Shown piece after piece: positions 1 through 7,700 of a stretch of DNA of 64,000 nt (its first letter is position 1; each line of letters starts with the position of its first letter). The notes below the pieces were generated by a model. That model had not been told where the DNA came from, did no database searches, and worked only from the letters and a program-made list of their open reading frames with translations. Source of the stretch: Cellulosimicrobium marinum (lineage in GTDB: Bacteria > Actinomycetota > Actinomycetes > Actinomycetales > Cellulomonadaceae); assembly GCF_020551945.1 (NCBI RefSeq), contig NZ_JAJBZH010000002.1, positions 496,001 through 560,000 of the forward strand, in the 5' to 3' direction. A program made the position numbers and the translations under genes.

Positions 1-1
1 C

Positions 2-463
2 GGCCCGCACCACGGCGAGGGCGAGCCCGTGGCGCGCTCGGGCCTGCTGGAGCACGTGACGCCCGAGGCGGCGGCACGCCTCGCGGGGCTCGTCGCGAGC
101 GGCGACACGTTCTTCTTCCAGATCCGCTCCACGGGCGGCACGACGTCGGACGTGCCCGCCGACGCCACCGCGTACGCGCACCGGACGGCGAACTTCGCGG
201 TGAGCGCGATGGGCGCGAGCCGTGCACGGCTCGACGCCCGCTGGGACGCGATCGCCGACGTCTTCACCGGCTCGTACCTCAGCTTCGAGACGGACCCGCG
301 CCCCGAGCGTGTCGAGGACGCCTTCCCGCCCGCGACGCTCGACCGCCTGCGCGCGCTCAAGCGGCGGGTCGACCCGGGCAACCTGTTCCGGGACAACTTC
401 TCCGTGCTCGGCCCGGCCGCCGTCGACCCGCACCCCGCGGACGAGGCCGGCCCGCTGCGGTAG
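2..463 (+). CDS. FAD-dependent oxidoreductase, berberine-bridge type (C-terminal part)
   Basis: The reading frame is open from the first complete codon at base 2, so the gene starts outside the window. The visible 153 residues are the C-terminal end of a FAD-linked oxidase. The last part carries the BBE-domain signature (RVDPGNLFRDNFSVLG), which in this family packs against the flavin and precedes the C terminus. Upstream is a region of alternating strands and helices (NFAVSAMG, YLSFETD) typical of the substrate domain. The family oxidises sugars, alkaloids or related alcohols with bicovalent FAD; the FAD-binding half is not visible, so substrate and covalent attachment cannot be judged. It ends 20 bp from the convergent transporter gene. 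Confidence 0.8.
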   Translation, partial: GPHHGEGEPVARSGLLEHVTPEAAARLAGLVASGDTFFFQIRSTGGTTSDVPADATAYAHRTANFAVSAMGASRARLDARWDAIADVFTGSYLSFETDPRPERVEDAFPPATLDRLRALKRRVDPGNLFRDNFSVLGPAAVDPHPADEAGPLR

Positions 464-464
464 T

Positions 465-506
465 ACCCCAGTCCGCTGAGGTACTACCTCGCGCTACCGG
501 GGTACT
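465..506. terminator. Inverted repeat between convergent genes
   Basis: AGTACCCC (465-472) pairs with GGGGTACT (499-506); inside lies a second palindrome, GAGGTACTACCTC (478-490). It sits between the ends of two convergent genes and overlaps the stop codon of the minus-strand one, so a bidirectional terminator is likely. The 30 nt at 480-509 recur at 51677-51706 with two mismatches. Confidence 0.55.
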
Positions 507-1728
507 CCCTCGGCAGGGTGGGGGTGTCGGGCGGTGCCTGCTGTGGTGCCGGCTGCGGTGCTGCTGCCCGACGGCGCGGGGTCACCACGGCGTGGACGGC
601 GAGCCCGGCGAGGATCGCCCAGAACGCGGCGCCGATGCCGGCGACGCCCACCCCGGAGGCGGCGACGAGCAGGGTGACGGCGGCCGCCTCCCGGCCGTGG
701 GGGTCGGCGAACGCCGCGCCGAGCGCGGAGCCGAGGGTGCCGACGAGCGCGAGCCCGGCCGCGGCCTCGACGAGCCCGGCGGGGGCGGCGGCGACGAGGG
801 ACGCGAGCGCGGCGGAGGCTGCGGCGAGGACGAGGTAGGCCCAGCCGGCGGCGTGGGCGGCGACCCAGCGGCGTCGGGCGTCGGGGTGCGCCTGGGGTCC
901 GGCGGCGAGCGCGGCGCTGATGGCGGCGAGGTTGATCGTGTGTCCGCCCGCGGGGGCGCCGACGAGGGTCCCGAGGCCGGTGACGGTCATGGTCTCGCGC
1001 CACGGGACCCGGTACCCGTACGACGCCATGACGGCGACGCCGGGGACGTTCTGCGACGCCGTGGTCACGACGAACAGAGGGACGGCGAGGCCGACGACGG
1101 CCTGCCACGTCAGCGTCGGGGCGGTGAGGTCGAGGCGGGGGACGGCGTCGGTCCACGCGAGCGTGCCGGTGCGTGCGGCGGTGACGGCGACGGTCGTGAG
1201 GGCGACGGCGAGCGCGGCGGGGGAGGCCCAGCGCGGGGCGAGGCGCAGGAGCACGAGCCAGGTCGCGACGACGGGCGCGACGAGCAGCGGGAGGTCGACC
1301 AGCGCGCGCACGGGGGCGAGGCACAGGGTGAGGAGGACGCCCGCGAGCATGGCCTGCGCGACGGCTGCGGGCACGCGGCCGACGAGCGTGCCGAGCCGGG
1401 GCCACGCGGCGGTGAGGAGCAGGAGGGCTCCGACGAGGCAGAACGCGCCGACGGCGGCGGGCCACCCGCCCGCGACGGCGCCGGTGCTCACGAGGAGCGC
1501 GGCGCCGGGGGTGGACCAGGCGAGGGTGAGCGGGGTGCGGTGGCGCGACGTGAGCCAGAGGATCCCGGCGCCCTGGGTGACGCAGAGCGCGAGCAGTCCG
1601 GAGGCGGCCTGCTCGGGGGTGGCGCCGACGGCGCGCAGCCCGGCGAGGACGACGGCGAACGAGCTGGTGAAGCCGACGAGCGCGGTGACGAGGCCGGCGA
1701 GGACGGGCTGGGTGCGGTCTGCGGCCAT
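484..1728 (-). CDS. BenE-family benzoate/H+ symporter-like transporter
   Basis: This 414-residue polytopic membrane protein resembles BenE (benzoate:proton symporter) from end to end: about 12 hydrophobic segments, an early FTSSFAVVLAGLRAVGAT stretch, and NVPGVAVMASYGY plus PAGGHTINLAAISAAL in the second half, which are hallmark regions of the family. The ATG at 1728 is chosen over an upstream in-frame ATG because GGGAGC lies 5 nt before it and the family begins there. The short tail is rich in Pro, Gln and Ala. It is divergent from an XRE-cupin regulator, with palindromes between them, so it is probably that regulator's target. Many actinobacterial BenE paralogues are not linked to aromatic catabolism, and no catabolic genes are seen here. 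Confidence 0.85.
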   Translation of the reverse strand: MAADRTQPVLAGLVTALVGFTSSFAVVLAGLRAVGATPEQAASGLLALCVTQGAGILWLTSRHRTPLTLAWSTPGAALLVSTGAVAGGWPAAVGAFCLVGALLLLTAAWPRLGTLVGRVPAAVAQAMLAGVLLTLCLAPVRALVDLPLLVAPVVATWLVLLRLAPRWASPAALAVALTTVAVTAARTGTLAWTDAVPRLDLTAPTLTWQAVVGLAVPLFVVTTASQNVPGVAVMASYGYRVPWRETMTVTGLGTLVGAPAGGHTINLAAISAALAAGPQAHPDARRRWVAAHAAGWAYLVLAAASAALASLVAAAPAGLVEAAAGLALVGTLGSALGAAFADPHGREAAAVTLLVAASGVGVAGIGAAFWAILAGLAVHAVVTPRRRAAAPQPAPQQAPPDTPTLPREYPGSAR

Positions 1729-1743
1729 GGTGCTCCCGTGGGT

Positions 1744-1789
1744 GTTCTGAGAACAGAACGGTAGCACCGAGCGTTCCGTGGACGGAACG
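1744..1789. promoter_or_regulatory. Twin palindromic operators between benE-like and XRE genes
   Basis: Two inverted repeats lie in the divergent intergenic region. Site 1, GTTCTG-AGAA-CAGAAC, spans 1744-1759. Site 2, CGTTCCGT-GG-ACGGAACG, spans 1772-1789 and is a perfect 8-bp-arm palindrome. The octamer GAACGGTA occurs in both (1756-1763 and 1785-1792), 29 bp apart, close to three helical turns. This is what an autoregulated XRE repressor with a divergent target would be expected to use. Confidence 0.65.
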
Positions 1790-1790
1790 G

Positions 1791-1796
1791 TACTCT
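1791..1796 (+). promoter_or_regulatory. -10 box of a leaderless promoter (XRE gene)
   Basis: TACTCT ends 6 nt before the GTG at 1803 and directly follows operator site 2. No Shine-Dalgarno sequence is present, so transcription probably starts at the start codon. Confidence 0.5.
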
Positions 1797-1802
1797 GGCG
1801 AC

Positions 1803-2348
1803 GTGAGCGACCACGACGAGGCGGCCCGCGCCGTCGCGGAGCAGATCCGCGCCGCCCGGGACGAGCGCGGGCTGTCCCTGTCCGCGCTCGCGGCCGCCGC
1901 CGGCATCGGCAAGGGCTCGCTCTCCGAGATCGAGCGCGGCAGCCGCAACCCCACGCTCGCCACCCTCTACGCGCTCGCCGGGGCGCTCCGCGTCCCCCTC
2001 GCCCGCCTCCTCGCCGAGCGGGCGGGCGCCGAGGTCTCGTCCGAAGGGGTGCGCGCGCGCCTGCTCGACGTCCACCAGGTCGCCGAGGGCACCGTCGTCG
2101 AGGTCTACCACCTGCACGTCGCCGCCGGGGCGCACCGCACCTCGCCCGCGCACGGGCCGGGCGTCGTCGAGCACCTGCTCGTCACCGACGGACGTCTCCG
2201 CGCAGGGCGCCTCGGGGCGGAGGCCGAGGTCGGCGTAGGCGACGAGCTGCGCTGGGTGTCCGACGTCGAGCACTCCTACCAGGCGCTCGGCGACCGCCCC
2301 GTCGACGCCGTGCTCGTCATCAGGACGCCCCCCGGCGTGACCGCCTGA
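1803..2348 (+). CDS. XRE-family regulator with C-terminal cupin domain
   Basis: The 181 residues comprise an N-terminal helix-turn-helix of the XRE/Cro type (about residues 9-65; GLSLSALAAAAGIGKGSLSEIERG is the HTH core) and a small beta-barrel cupin domain (about 95-175). This architecture is typical of small-ligand-sensing repressors such as the SutR/PuuR class. It is divergently transcribed from the BenE-like transporter, with palindromes between, and probably controls that gene and itself. The GTG start is supported by a -10 box at leaderless distance. The last 73 bp overlap the convergent PrsW gene. The ligand is unknown. Confidence 0.85.
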   Translation: MSDHDEAARAVAEQIRAARDERGLSLSALAAAAGIGKGSLSEIERGSRNPTLATLYALAGALRVPLARLLAERAGAEVSSEGVRARLLDVHQVAEGTVVEVYHLHVAAGAHRTSPAHGPGVVEHLLVTDGRLRAGRLGAEAEVGVGDELRWVSDVEHSYQALGDRPVDAVLVIRTPPGVTA

Positions 2349-3547
2349 GGCGCACGCGCGAGGAACGCCGCGCGCGTCGCCCCCATGAGCGAGAGCAGCG
2401 CACGCCGCAGCCCCTCGACACGCCCCGGTTCGACGATGCCGCGCGCGACCCGGTCGTGCAGCAGCGCGAGCTCCGTCGCGGCCTGCTGGTAGTCGCGCAT
2501 CGCCCGCGCCGCCCCGGGTCCGCCGGTGCGGCGCGCCCACCCGCGTGCCCGACGGCGCGTGCCCAGCGTCGAGAGCATGGCGAGGTCGGCCGGGGTCACC
2601 AGGCCCGTGGCCTGGTACGGCGCGAGGTGGCGGTCGACCGTCGCGACCGTCCGCCGCCGGTCGGCGCGCAGGACGAGCACGACCGTGACGAGCACACCCA
2701 GGCCGGCGAGGTAGGCGAACGCCAGCCCGACGACCCCGAAGCCCGTCGCGCCGTTCCACAGGGCGTGCAGCGCCATCGCGGCGGCCAGGCCGCCGAGCGG
2801 CGCCAGGACCCGGCGCGGCCCGCGGGGCGTCATCGCGGCGCTCGCGATCCCCAGCCCCGTGAGGGCGGTGCACAGGGGGTGCAGGAGCGGGGAGACGACG
2901 GCGCGCAGCACGAACGTCGACCCGAGGGCGTCCGTCTGTGCCGCCATGATGAAGTACTGCACGTTCTCCACCGCCGCGAAGCCCAGGCCCACGACGGCCG
3001 CGTAGATGACGCCGTCCGTCCAGCCGTCGAGCTCGTGGCGACGGAACCACAGCATCCCGAAGAGCACCGCGCCCTTGAGGATCTCCTCCGTGACGGGGGC
3101 GACGACCGTCGCGACGGCGTACCAGCCCGTCTCCTGGCCGAGCAGCGGCGCGGCCACGAGCTCCATGCCGAGGGAGTTGAGGAGGCCGGCGAGCAGGGTC
3201 GCGACACCGGCCCCCCACAGGAACGTGACGACGAGCGCGCTGGGCGGCTCCGGCTCCAGGCGGTCGAGCGCGAGGACCACGGGGAGCCACACGCCCAGGG
3301 GCAGCAGCGCGAGGATGAGGCCGAGACCGAACGAGCCGCCGCCCGCGAGCGCGAGGGACCACAGCCCGAGCAGCAGGCACACGCTCGACACGGCGATCGC
3401 GACGATCACGCCGACGGGCGCGCGTCCCGGCACCCGTCCGTGGAGCACGGCCCTCGGGTCGAGGGCCGGTTGCGGGGGAGCGGGGGTCGGCGGGCGGAAC
3501 CCGGGGGGCGGGGGACCGGGGACGTGGCCGTGCTGCGGGTAGGTCAC
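2276..3547 (-). CDS. PrsW-family intramembrane metalloprotease
   Basis: A 423-residue membrane protein with a proline-rich cytoplasmic N terminus (about 60 residues) followed by about eight hydrophobic segments. The family motif EEILKG (in PVTEEILKGAVLFG) is present, and later helices carry the expected polar residues (VGLGFAAVENVQYF, HPLCTALTGLG, HALWNG). PrsW proteases cleave membrane-bound anti-sigma factors in Bacillus; in actinobacteria the substrates are mostly unknown. A soluble tail of about 110 residues (RRRARGW...) follows the membrane region. The GTG start lies 8 nt after TAGCAT, so the mRNA may be leaderless. The 3' end overlaps the convergent XRE gene by 73 bp. Interestingly, a membrane-anchored sigma/anti-sigma fusion lies elsewhere in the window, but no link is shown. 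Confidence 0.85.
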   Translation of the reverse strand: MTYPQHGHVPGPPPPGFRPPTPAPPQPALDPRAVLHGRVPGRAPVGVIVAIAVSSVCLLLGLWSLALAGGGSFGLGLILALLPLGVWLPVVLALDRLEPEPPSALVVTFLWGAGVATLLAGLLNSLGMELVAAPLLGQETGWYAVATVVAPVTEEILKGAVLFGMLWFRRHELDGWTDGVIYAAVVGLGFAAVENVQYFIMAAQTDALGSTFVLRAVVSPLLHPLCTALTGLGIASAAMTPRGPRRVLAPLGGLAAAMALHALWNGATGFGVVGLAFAYLAGLGVLVTVVLVLRADRRRTVATVDRHLAPYQATGLVTPADLAMLSTLGTRRRARGWARRTGGPGAARAMRDYQQAATELALLHDRVARGIVEPGRVEGLRRALLSLMGATRAAFLARAPQAVTPGGVLMTSTASTGRSPSAW

Positions 3548-3596
3548 GGGCGGTGATGCTACGCAACCGCGCGGCGGGTGGACAGAGGCGGTTCAC

Positions 3597-3656
3597 GCCG
3601 AACCCCGGGTCGTTCGGCAGTCCGACGTCGGCGTGCCGTGCAACCCGGGGTTCGGC
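3597..3656. terminator. GCCGAAC-type palindrome
   Basis: Perfect 14-bp arms, GCCGAACCCCGGGT (3597-3610) and ACCCGGGGTTCGGC (3643-3656), with a 32-nt loop. It lies just downstream of the hexapeptide-repeat gene on the minus strand. Related palindromes lie at 24854-24915 and 50333-50391. Confidence 0.6.
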
Positions 3657-3668
3657 GCAGCGGGACGG

Positions 3669-4124
3669 TCAGGCCGCCGCGGCCCACCCGGAGGTGCCGG
3701 GGCGGCGTCGGGCCACGACGGTCTCGTCGTCGACGACCGCGTCGGGCAGCACGACGGCGCCCGGCTCCACGCGGACCTCCGCGCCGACCCGGGCCCCGCT
3801 GCCCACGCGGGCCCGGTCGCCGACGCGCGTGCCCGGGCCGAGGCGGACGTTGTCGCCCACCACGACGTCGTGCCCGAGGGTGACGTCCTCGTCCAGCCAG
3901 CTCCCGACACCGATGCGGCACCCCGGCCCGACCAGGACGCCGGCCTCGACGTACGTGCCGTCGCCGACGGGCACGTCCTCGGGGACGTGGGCGCGCGGCG
4001 AGACGAGCCCGCCGCCGGTGTGCCGGGTGTAGTGGACGATCTGGCCGTGGTCGTTCTCGACCTGGACGCGGCGTGCGACGCGCCGCGAGGGCGTGCGGTA
4101 CGTGCCGCGGGCAGCCTGGACCAT
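3669..4124 (-). CDS. Hexapeptide-repeat (left-handed beta-helix) protein
   Basis: The 151 residues contain about ten imperfect hexapeptide repeats of the [LIV]-G-x4 type (for example VGDGTYVEAGVLVGPGCRIG, and VGDNVRLGPGTRVGDRARVG), which fold as a left-handed beta-helix. Family members are acyltransferases, carbonic-anhydrase-like proteins or sugar-nucleotide transferases that act as trimers. No histidine-rich acetyltransferase loop is obvious, so enzymatic activity cannot be assigned. AGGAGG 4 nt before the ATG at 4124 decides the start over an in-frame ATG at 4163. The end is marked by a palindromic terminator. Confidence 0.75.
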   Translation of the reverse strand: MVQAARGTYRTPSRRVARRVQVENDHGQIVHYTRHTGGGLVSPRAHVPEDVPVGDGTYVEAGVLVGPGCRIGVGSWLDEDVTLGHDVVVGDNVRLGPGTRVGDRARVGSGARVGAEVRVEPGAVVLPDAVVDDETVVARRRPGTSGWAAAA

Positions 4125-4221
4125 GGGACCTCCTCGGGTCGCCTCGACAGGTTCTGGTGACATAACGACACGGCGGGCCGAAGGATTCCTGAGGCGACCG
4201 GTCGTGCAGCGGCGCGCGCGG

Positions 4222-5223
4222 TCAGAGCGGGCGCGTGCTCCCTCGCACGACGAGGCTCGTCGCCAGGCGCAGGTGCGGCTCGCGGGCGCGGCCCTCCACG
4301 AGGTCGACGACCATGCGCAGCGCCTCGGCGCCCATGCGGTGGATGGGCTGGCTGACGGTGGTCAGCGGCGGGCTGGTGAGGGCGGACTCGGGGACGTCGT
4401 CGAACCCGACGACCGACACGTCGTCGGGCACGCGCAGGCCGAGCTCGGCCGCGACCTCCATCGTGCGGATGGCCGACAGGTCGTTGGCGGCGAAGACCGC
4501 GGTGGGGCGGTCGGGGAGCTGGAGCAGCTCGTGCGCGGGGGAGTCGGCGAGGTCGGGCCGGTAGCCGCCGACCCGCAGGAGGTCCGGGTCGACGGCGATC
4601 CCGGCGTCCTGGAGCGCCTCGCGGTAGCCCTGCTCTCGCAGGCGCGCCGACTCGAGGTCGGGGCGACCGCCGAGGAAGCCGATGCGCCGGTGCCCGAGGG
4701 CGACGAGGTGCTCGGTCGCGAGGCGCGCCCCGGCGAGGTTGTCGGAGTCGATCGTCGGGGCGCCCGACGGGCCGCGGTGCGGGTCGACGGCGACCACGGG
4801 GATCGAGCCGTCGGGCGCCACCACGGTCGGGGTGACGACGATCGCCCCGTCGATGAGCGTCCCCGCGAGCCGCGAGAGGTAGCGCTGCTCCCAGCCGACG
4901 CGGTCGTCGCGGCGCAGGCCGCCCGAGTAGGCGAGCAGCTCGTAGCCCGTGCCCTCGACCGCCTCGGAGATGCCCTTGAGGAGCTCGGTCGAGAACGGCT
5001 CGAACTCGGCGACGAGGATCCCGATGACGTTGGTCCGGCGGCTGCGGAGGCTGCGCGCGACGATCGACGACTCGTAGCCGAGCTCGGCGATGACCTCGTG
5101 GACCCGGGCGGACGTCTGCGGGGCGACCCCGTAGCGCTCGTTGATGACCTTCGAGACGGTCGCGACGGAGACCCCGGCGGTGCGCGCGACGTCGCCGATG
5201 GTGACTCTCCCCGTCGGTCGCAT
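4222..5223 (-). CDS. LacI-family transcriptional regulator of the sugar operon
   Basis: 333 residues: a LacI helix-turn-helix at residues 8-28 (VTIGDVARTAGVSVATVSKV), the hinge helix (VARSLRSRRTNVIGILV) and a periplasmic-binding-protein-like effector domain ending in the usual DDVSVVGFDDVPES and TTVSQP motifs. It is divergent from a sugar ABC operon with two glycosidases, and an 18-bp LacI-type operator lies in the intergenic region, so it is very likely the local repressor. Xylobiose- or arabinoxylan-derived sugars are plausible inducers, by analogy with Streptomyces BxlR and suggested by the GH3/GH43 genes. A long upstream open frame in the same register is a shadow and is not part of the protein. 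Confidence 0.9.
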   Translation of the reverse strand: MRPTGRVTIGDVARTAGVSVATVSKVINERYGVAPQTSARVHEVIAELGYESSIVARSLRSRRTNVIGILVAEFEPFSTELLKGISEAVEGTGYELLAYSGGLRRDDRVGWEQRYLSRLAGTLIDGAIVVTPTVVAPDGSIPVVAVDPHRGPSGAPTIDSDNLAGARLATEHLVALGHRRIGFLGGRPDLESARLREQGYREALQDAGIAVDPDLLRVGGYRPDLADSPAHELLQLPDRPTAVFAANDLSAIRTMEVAAELGLRVPDDVSVVGFDDVPESALTSPPLTTVSQPIHRMGAEALRMVVDLVEGRAREPHLRLATSLVVRGSTRPL

Positions 5224-5286
5224 GGTCCAGACCTTAACGCGTGGCACGACGTGCGCGGGTGTGCACCCCTTGTCCCGGCACGACGT

Positions 5287-5304
5287 GTCGAAAACGTTAT
5301 CGAC
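5287..5304. promoter_or_regulatory. LacI-type operator
   Basis: GTCGAAAACGTTATCGAC is palindromic at 8 of 9 base pairs around the central CG characteristic of LacI-family sites. It sits immediately upstream of the -35 box of the sugar operon and about 65 bp from the lacI-type start, so it can control both directions. Confidence 0.75.
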
Positions 5305-5309
5305 AACGA

Positions 5310-5339
5310 TTGACACCAGTACGTGGTGCGAGCCACACT
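5310..5339 (+). promoter_or_regulatory. Probable promoter of the sugar ABC/glycosidase operon
   Basis: TTGACA (5310-5315) matches the -35 consensus; CACACT (5334-5339) is a weak -10 at 18-bp spacing. The LacI-type operator abuts the -35 box on its upstream side. Confidence 0.5.
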
Positions 5340-5376
5340 CACGGTGATCCGTCAACGACGACCGAGGAGATCCCCG

Positions 5377-6672
5377 ATGACGAGGAACAGGCGCGCGGCC
5401 TCCGTGCTGGCGCTCGGTGCGACAGTCGCCCTGCTGGCCGGGGCGTGCGGCAGCGGTTCCGGAGGCGACGAGGCGGAGGGCGACGGCGACGTCACCCTCA
5501 CCTGGTGGCACAACTCCAACAACGAGCCCGGTCGCGGGTTCTACGAGCAGGTCGCGGCGGACTTCGAGGCCGCGAACCCGGGCGTCACGATCGACGTCCA
5601 GGCCATGCAGCACGAGGACATGCTCACCAAGCTCGACGCGGCGTTCCAGACCGGCGACACCCCCGACGTCTACATGGAGCGCGGCGGCGGCGAGCTCGCC
5701 GACCACGTCGAGGCCGGCCTCACCATGGACCTCTCCGAGGAGGCCGCCGACACGATCGAGACGCTGGGCGGCTCCGTGGCCGGCTGGCAGGTCGAGGGCA
5801 AGACGTACGCGCTGCCGTTCAGCGTCGGGGTCGTCGGGTTCTGGTACAACACGGCGCTGTTCGAGCAGGCCGGGATCACCGAGCCGCCCACGACGCAGGC
5901 CGAGCTCGACGAGGCGGTCCAGGCGCTCAAGGACGCGGGCATCGAGCCGGTCTCCGTGGGCGCCGGCGACAAGTGGCCCGCCGCGCACTACTGGTACTAC
6001 TACGGCCTGCGCGAGTGCTCGCAGGACGTCCTGGCCGACGCGGTGACCTCGCTCGACTTCTCGGACGAGTGCTTCCTCCGGGCGGGCGAGGACCTCGAGT
6101 CCTTCATCGCGACCGAGCCCTTCAACGCAGGCTTCCTCGCCACGCCGGCGCAGTCCGGCCCGACGAGCGCCTCCGGCCTCCTCGCGACCGGCCAGGTTGC
6201 CATGGAGCTGGCGGGCCACTGGGAGCCCGGCGTCATGCAGGGGCTGACCGAGGACGGCACGGGGCTCGGCGAGGACACGGGCTGGTTCGCGTTCCCCACC
6301 GTGGACGGGGGCGACGGCGACCCCGCCGCGGCCCTGGGTGGCGGCGACGCGTGGGCCTGCGCGGCGGACGCCCCGCCGGAGTGCGTGGACTTCATCGAGT
6401 ACCTGCTCTCCGACGAGGTCCAGACCGGTTTCGCCGAGAACTCCATGGGCCTGCCGACCAACCCGGCCGCGAGCGGCTCGGTCGCCGACCCTGCGCTCGC
6501 CGACCTGCTCACGGTCCGCGACGAGGCGCCGTACGTCCAGCTCTACTTCGACACGGCGTTCGGCGAGAACGTCGGCGGCGCGATGAACGACGAGATCGCG
6601 CTCATGTTCGCCGGCGAGGCGTCGCCGCAGGACATCGTCGACGCGATCCAGTCCGCGGCCGGCACCGCGTGA
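5377..6672 (+). CDS. ABC transporter sugar-binding lipoprotein
   Basis: 431 residues of the extracellular solute-binding protein family 1. The N terminus is a signal peptide (MTRNRRAAS then ALGATVALLAGACGSG); the cysteine after LLAGA is the likely lipid attachment site although the -3 residue is not the usual Leu. The mature protein starts with an acidic/glycine linker, then VTLTWWHNSNNEPGRGFYEQ, typical of oligosaccharide binders. GAGGAGA, 6 nt before the ATG at 5377, fixes the start. It is first in an operon with two permeases and two glycosidases; the arrangement resembles bxlEFG-bxlA of Streptomyces (xylobiose uptake). No ATPase gene is present, so a shared MsiK-type ATPase encoded elsewhere must energise it. 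Confidence 0.9.
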   Translation: MTRNRRAASVLALGATVALLAGACGSGSGGDEAEGDGDVTLTWWHNSNNEPGRGFYEQVAADFEAANPGVTIDVQAMQHEDMLTKLDAAFQTGDTPDVYMERGGGELADHVEAGLTMDLSEEAADTIETLGGSVAGWQVEGKTYALPFSVGVVGFWYNTALFEQAGITEPPTTQAELDEAVQALKDAGIEPVSVGAGDKWPAAHYWYYYGLRECSQDVLADAVTSLDFSDECFLRAGEDLESFIATEPFNAGFLATPAQSGPTSASGLLATGQVAMELAGHWEPGVMQGLTEDGTGLGEDTGWFAFPTVDGGDGDPAAALGGGDAWACAADAPPECVDFIEYLLSDEVQTGFAENSMGLPTNPAASGSVADPALADLLTVRDEAPYVQLYFDTAFGENVGGAMNDEIALMFAGEASPQDIVDAIQSAAGTA

Positions 6673-7700
6673 TGAGCGTGGCAGACGACGCGCGCGCCCT
6701 CCGGGGTGCCGACGCCGCCGCTGCCACGCCCGGCACCGCCGTCCGTCCCGCCGCCGACCGCGCACCCGTGCGGCCGGCGGCGGGGACGGCCCCGAGCGGG
6801 CGCCGCGGCGTGAGCCCGGCGTGGCGCAAGCGGCTCGAGATCCTGTTCTTCGTCACGCCGGCGCTCGCGCTCTTCGCGGTGTTCGTCGTCGTGCCGATCG
6901 TGCAGGCGGGGCGGTACTCGCTGTACGACTGGAACGGCCTCGGCCCGATGGACGACTTCGTCGGGTTCCAGAACTACGTGCGGGCCCTCGGGGACGACGT
7001 CTTCACGAGCGCCGTGCAGCACAACCTCACGATCGTCGTGCTGTCGATCGTGGTCCAGCTCCCGCTCGGCCTCGGCATCGCGCTCCTGCTGAACCGGGAG
7101 ATGTGGGGGCGCACGTTCCTGCGCGTCGTTATCTTCGTGCCGTACGTGCTGGCGGAGGTCGTCGCGGGTGTCGTGTGGTTCATGCTCCTGCAGCCGCGCG
7201 GTCCGGTCGACGCGCTCCTCGACGCGGTGGGACTGGGCAGCCTCACGCAGCTGTGGCTCGGCGACCCCGACGTCGCGCTGTACACCGTGCTCGTCGTCCT
7301 CACGTGGAAGTACCTCGGGCTCGCCGTGATCCTCTTCCTCGCCGGGCTGCAGGGCGTGCCCGAGGAGCTCTACGAGGCGGCGCAGCTCGACGGCGCGTCG
7401 TGGTGGCAGGTGCAGCGCAGGATCACGATCCCGCTGCTCGGCCCGACCATCCGCACCTGGGGGTTCCTGTCGATGATCGGCTCGCTCCAGCTGTTCGACA
7501 TGGTCTGGATCCTCACGAAGGGTGGCCCCGCGAACTCGACCGTCACGATGGCGACGTACCTCATCAACCAGGGCACGGACCGCAGCCTCTACGGCTACGC
7601 GTCCGCCGTCGCGGTGCTGCTGTTCGCCATCTCGTTCGTCCTCGCCGCGCTCTACCAGGTCTTCGTCCTGCGCCGCGACACCCAGGAGGTCTCGTCATGA
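6672..7700 (+). CDS. Sugar ABC transporter permease (MalF-like)
   Basis: 342 residues with six transmembrane helices after a 55-residue hydrophilic N terminus. The inner-membrane component EAA motif is present (ELYEAAQLDGASWWQVQRRITIPLL), which contacts the ATPase. Start ATG overlaps the stop of the binding-protein gene (ATGA), showing translational coupling. It pairs with the following MalG-like permease to form the membrane channel for a plant-derived oligosaccharide. Confidence 0.92.
   Translation: MSVADDARALRGADAAAATPGTAVRPAADRAPVRPAAGTAPSGRRGVSPAWRKRLEILFFVTPALALFAVFVVVPIVQAGRYSLYDWNGLGPMDDFVGFQNYVRALGDDVFTSAVQHNLTIVVLSIVVQLPLGLGIALLLNREMWGRTFLRVVIFVPYVLAEVVAGVVWFMLLQPRGPVDALLDAVGLGSLTQLWLGDPDVALYTVLVVLTWKYLGLAVILFLAGLQGVPEELYEAAQLDGASWWQVQRRITIPLLGPTIRTWGFLSMIGSLQLFDMVWILTKGGPANSTVTMATYLINQGTDRSLYGYASAVAVLLFAISFVLAALYQVFVLRRDTQEVSS

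Noticed and set aside
592..1764. Long plus-strand open frames opposite the BenE-like gene
   Set aside because: Glycine/arginine-rich shadow translation of a GC-rich gene; the minus-strand product has clear membrane-family motifs.
4222..6765. 847-codon minus-strand frame extending the LacI-type gene upstream
   Set aside because: Only the last 333 codons resemble a protein family; the rest is antisense to the sugar-binding-protein gene.
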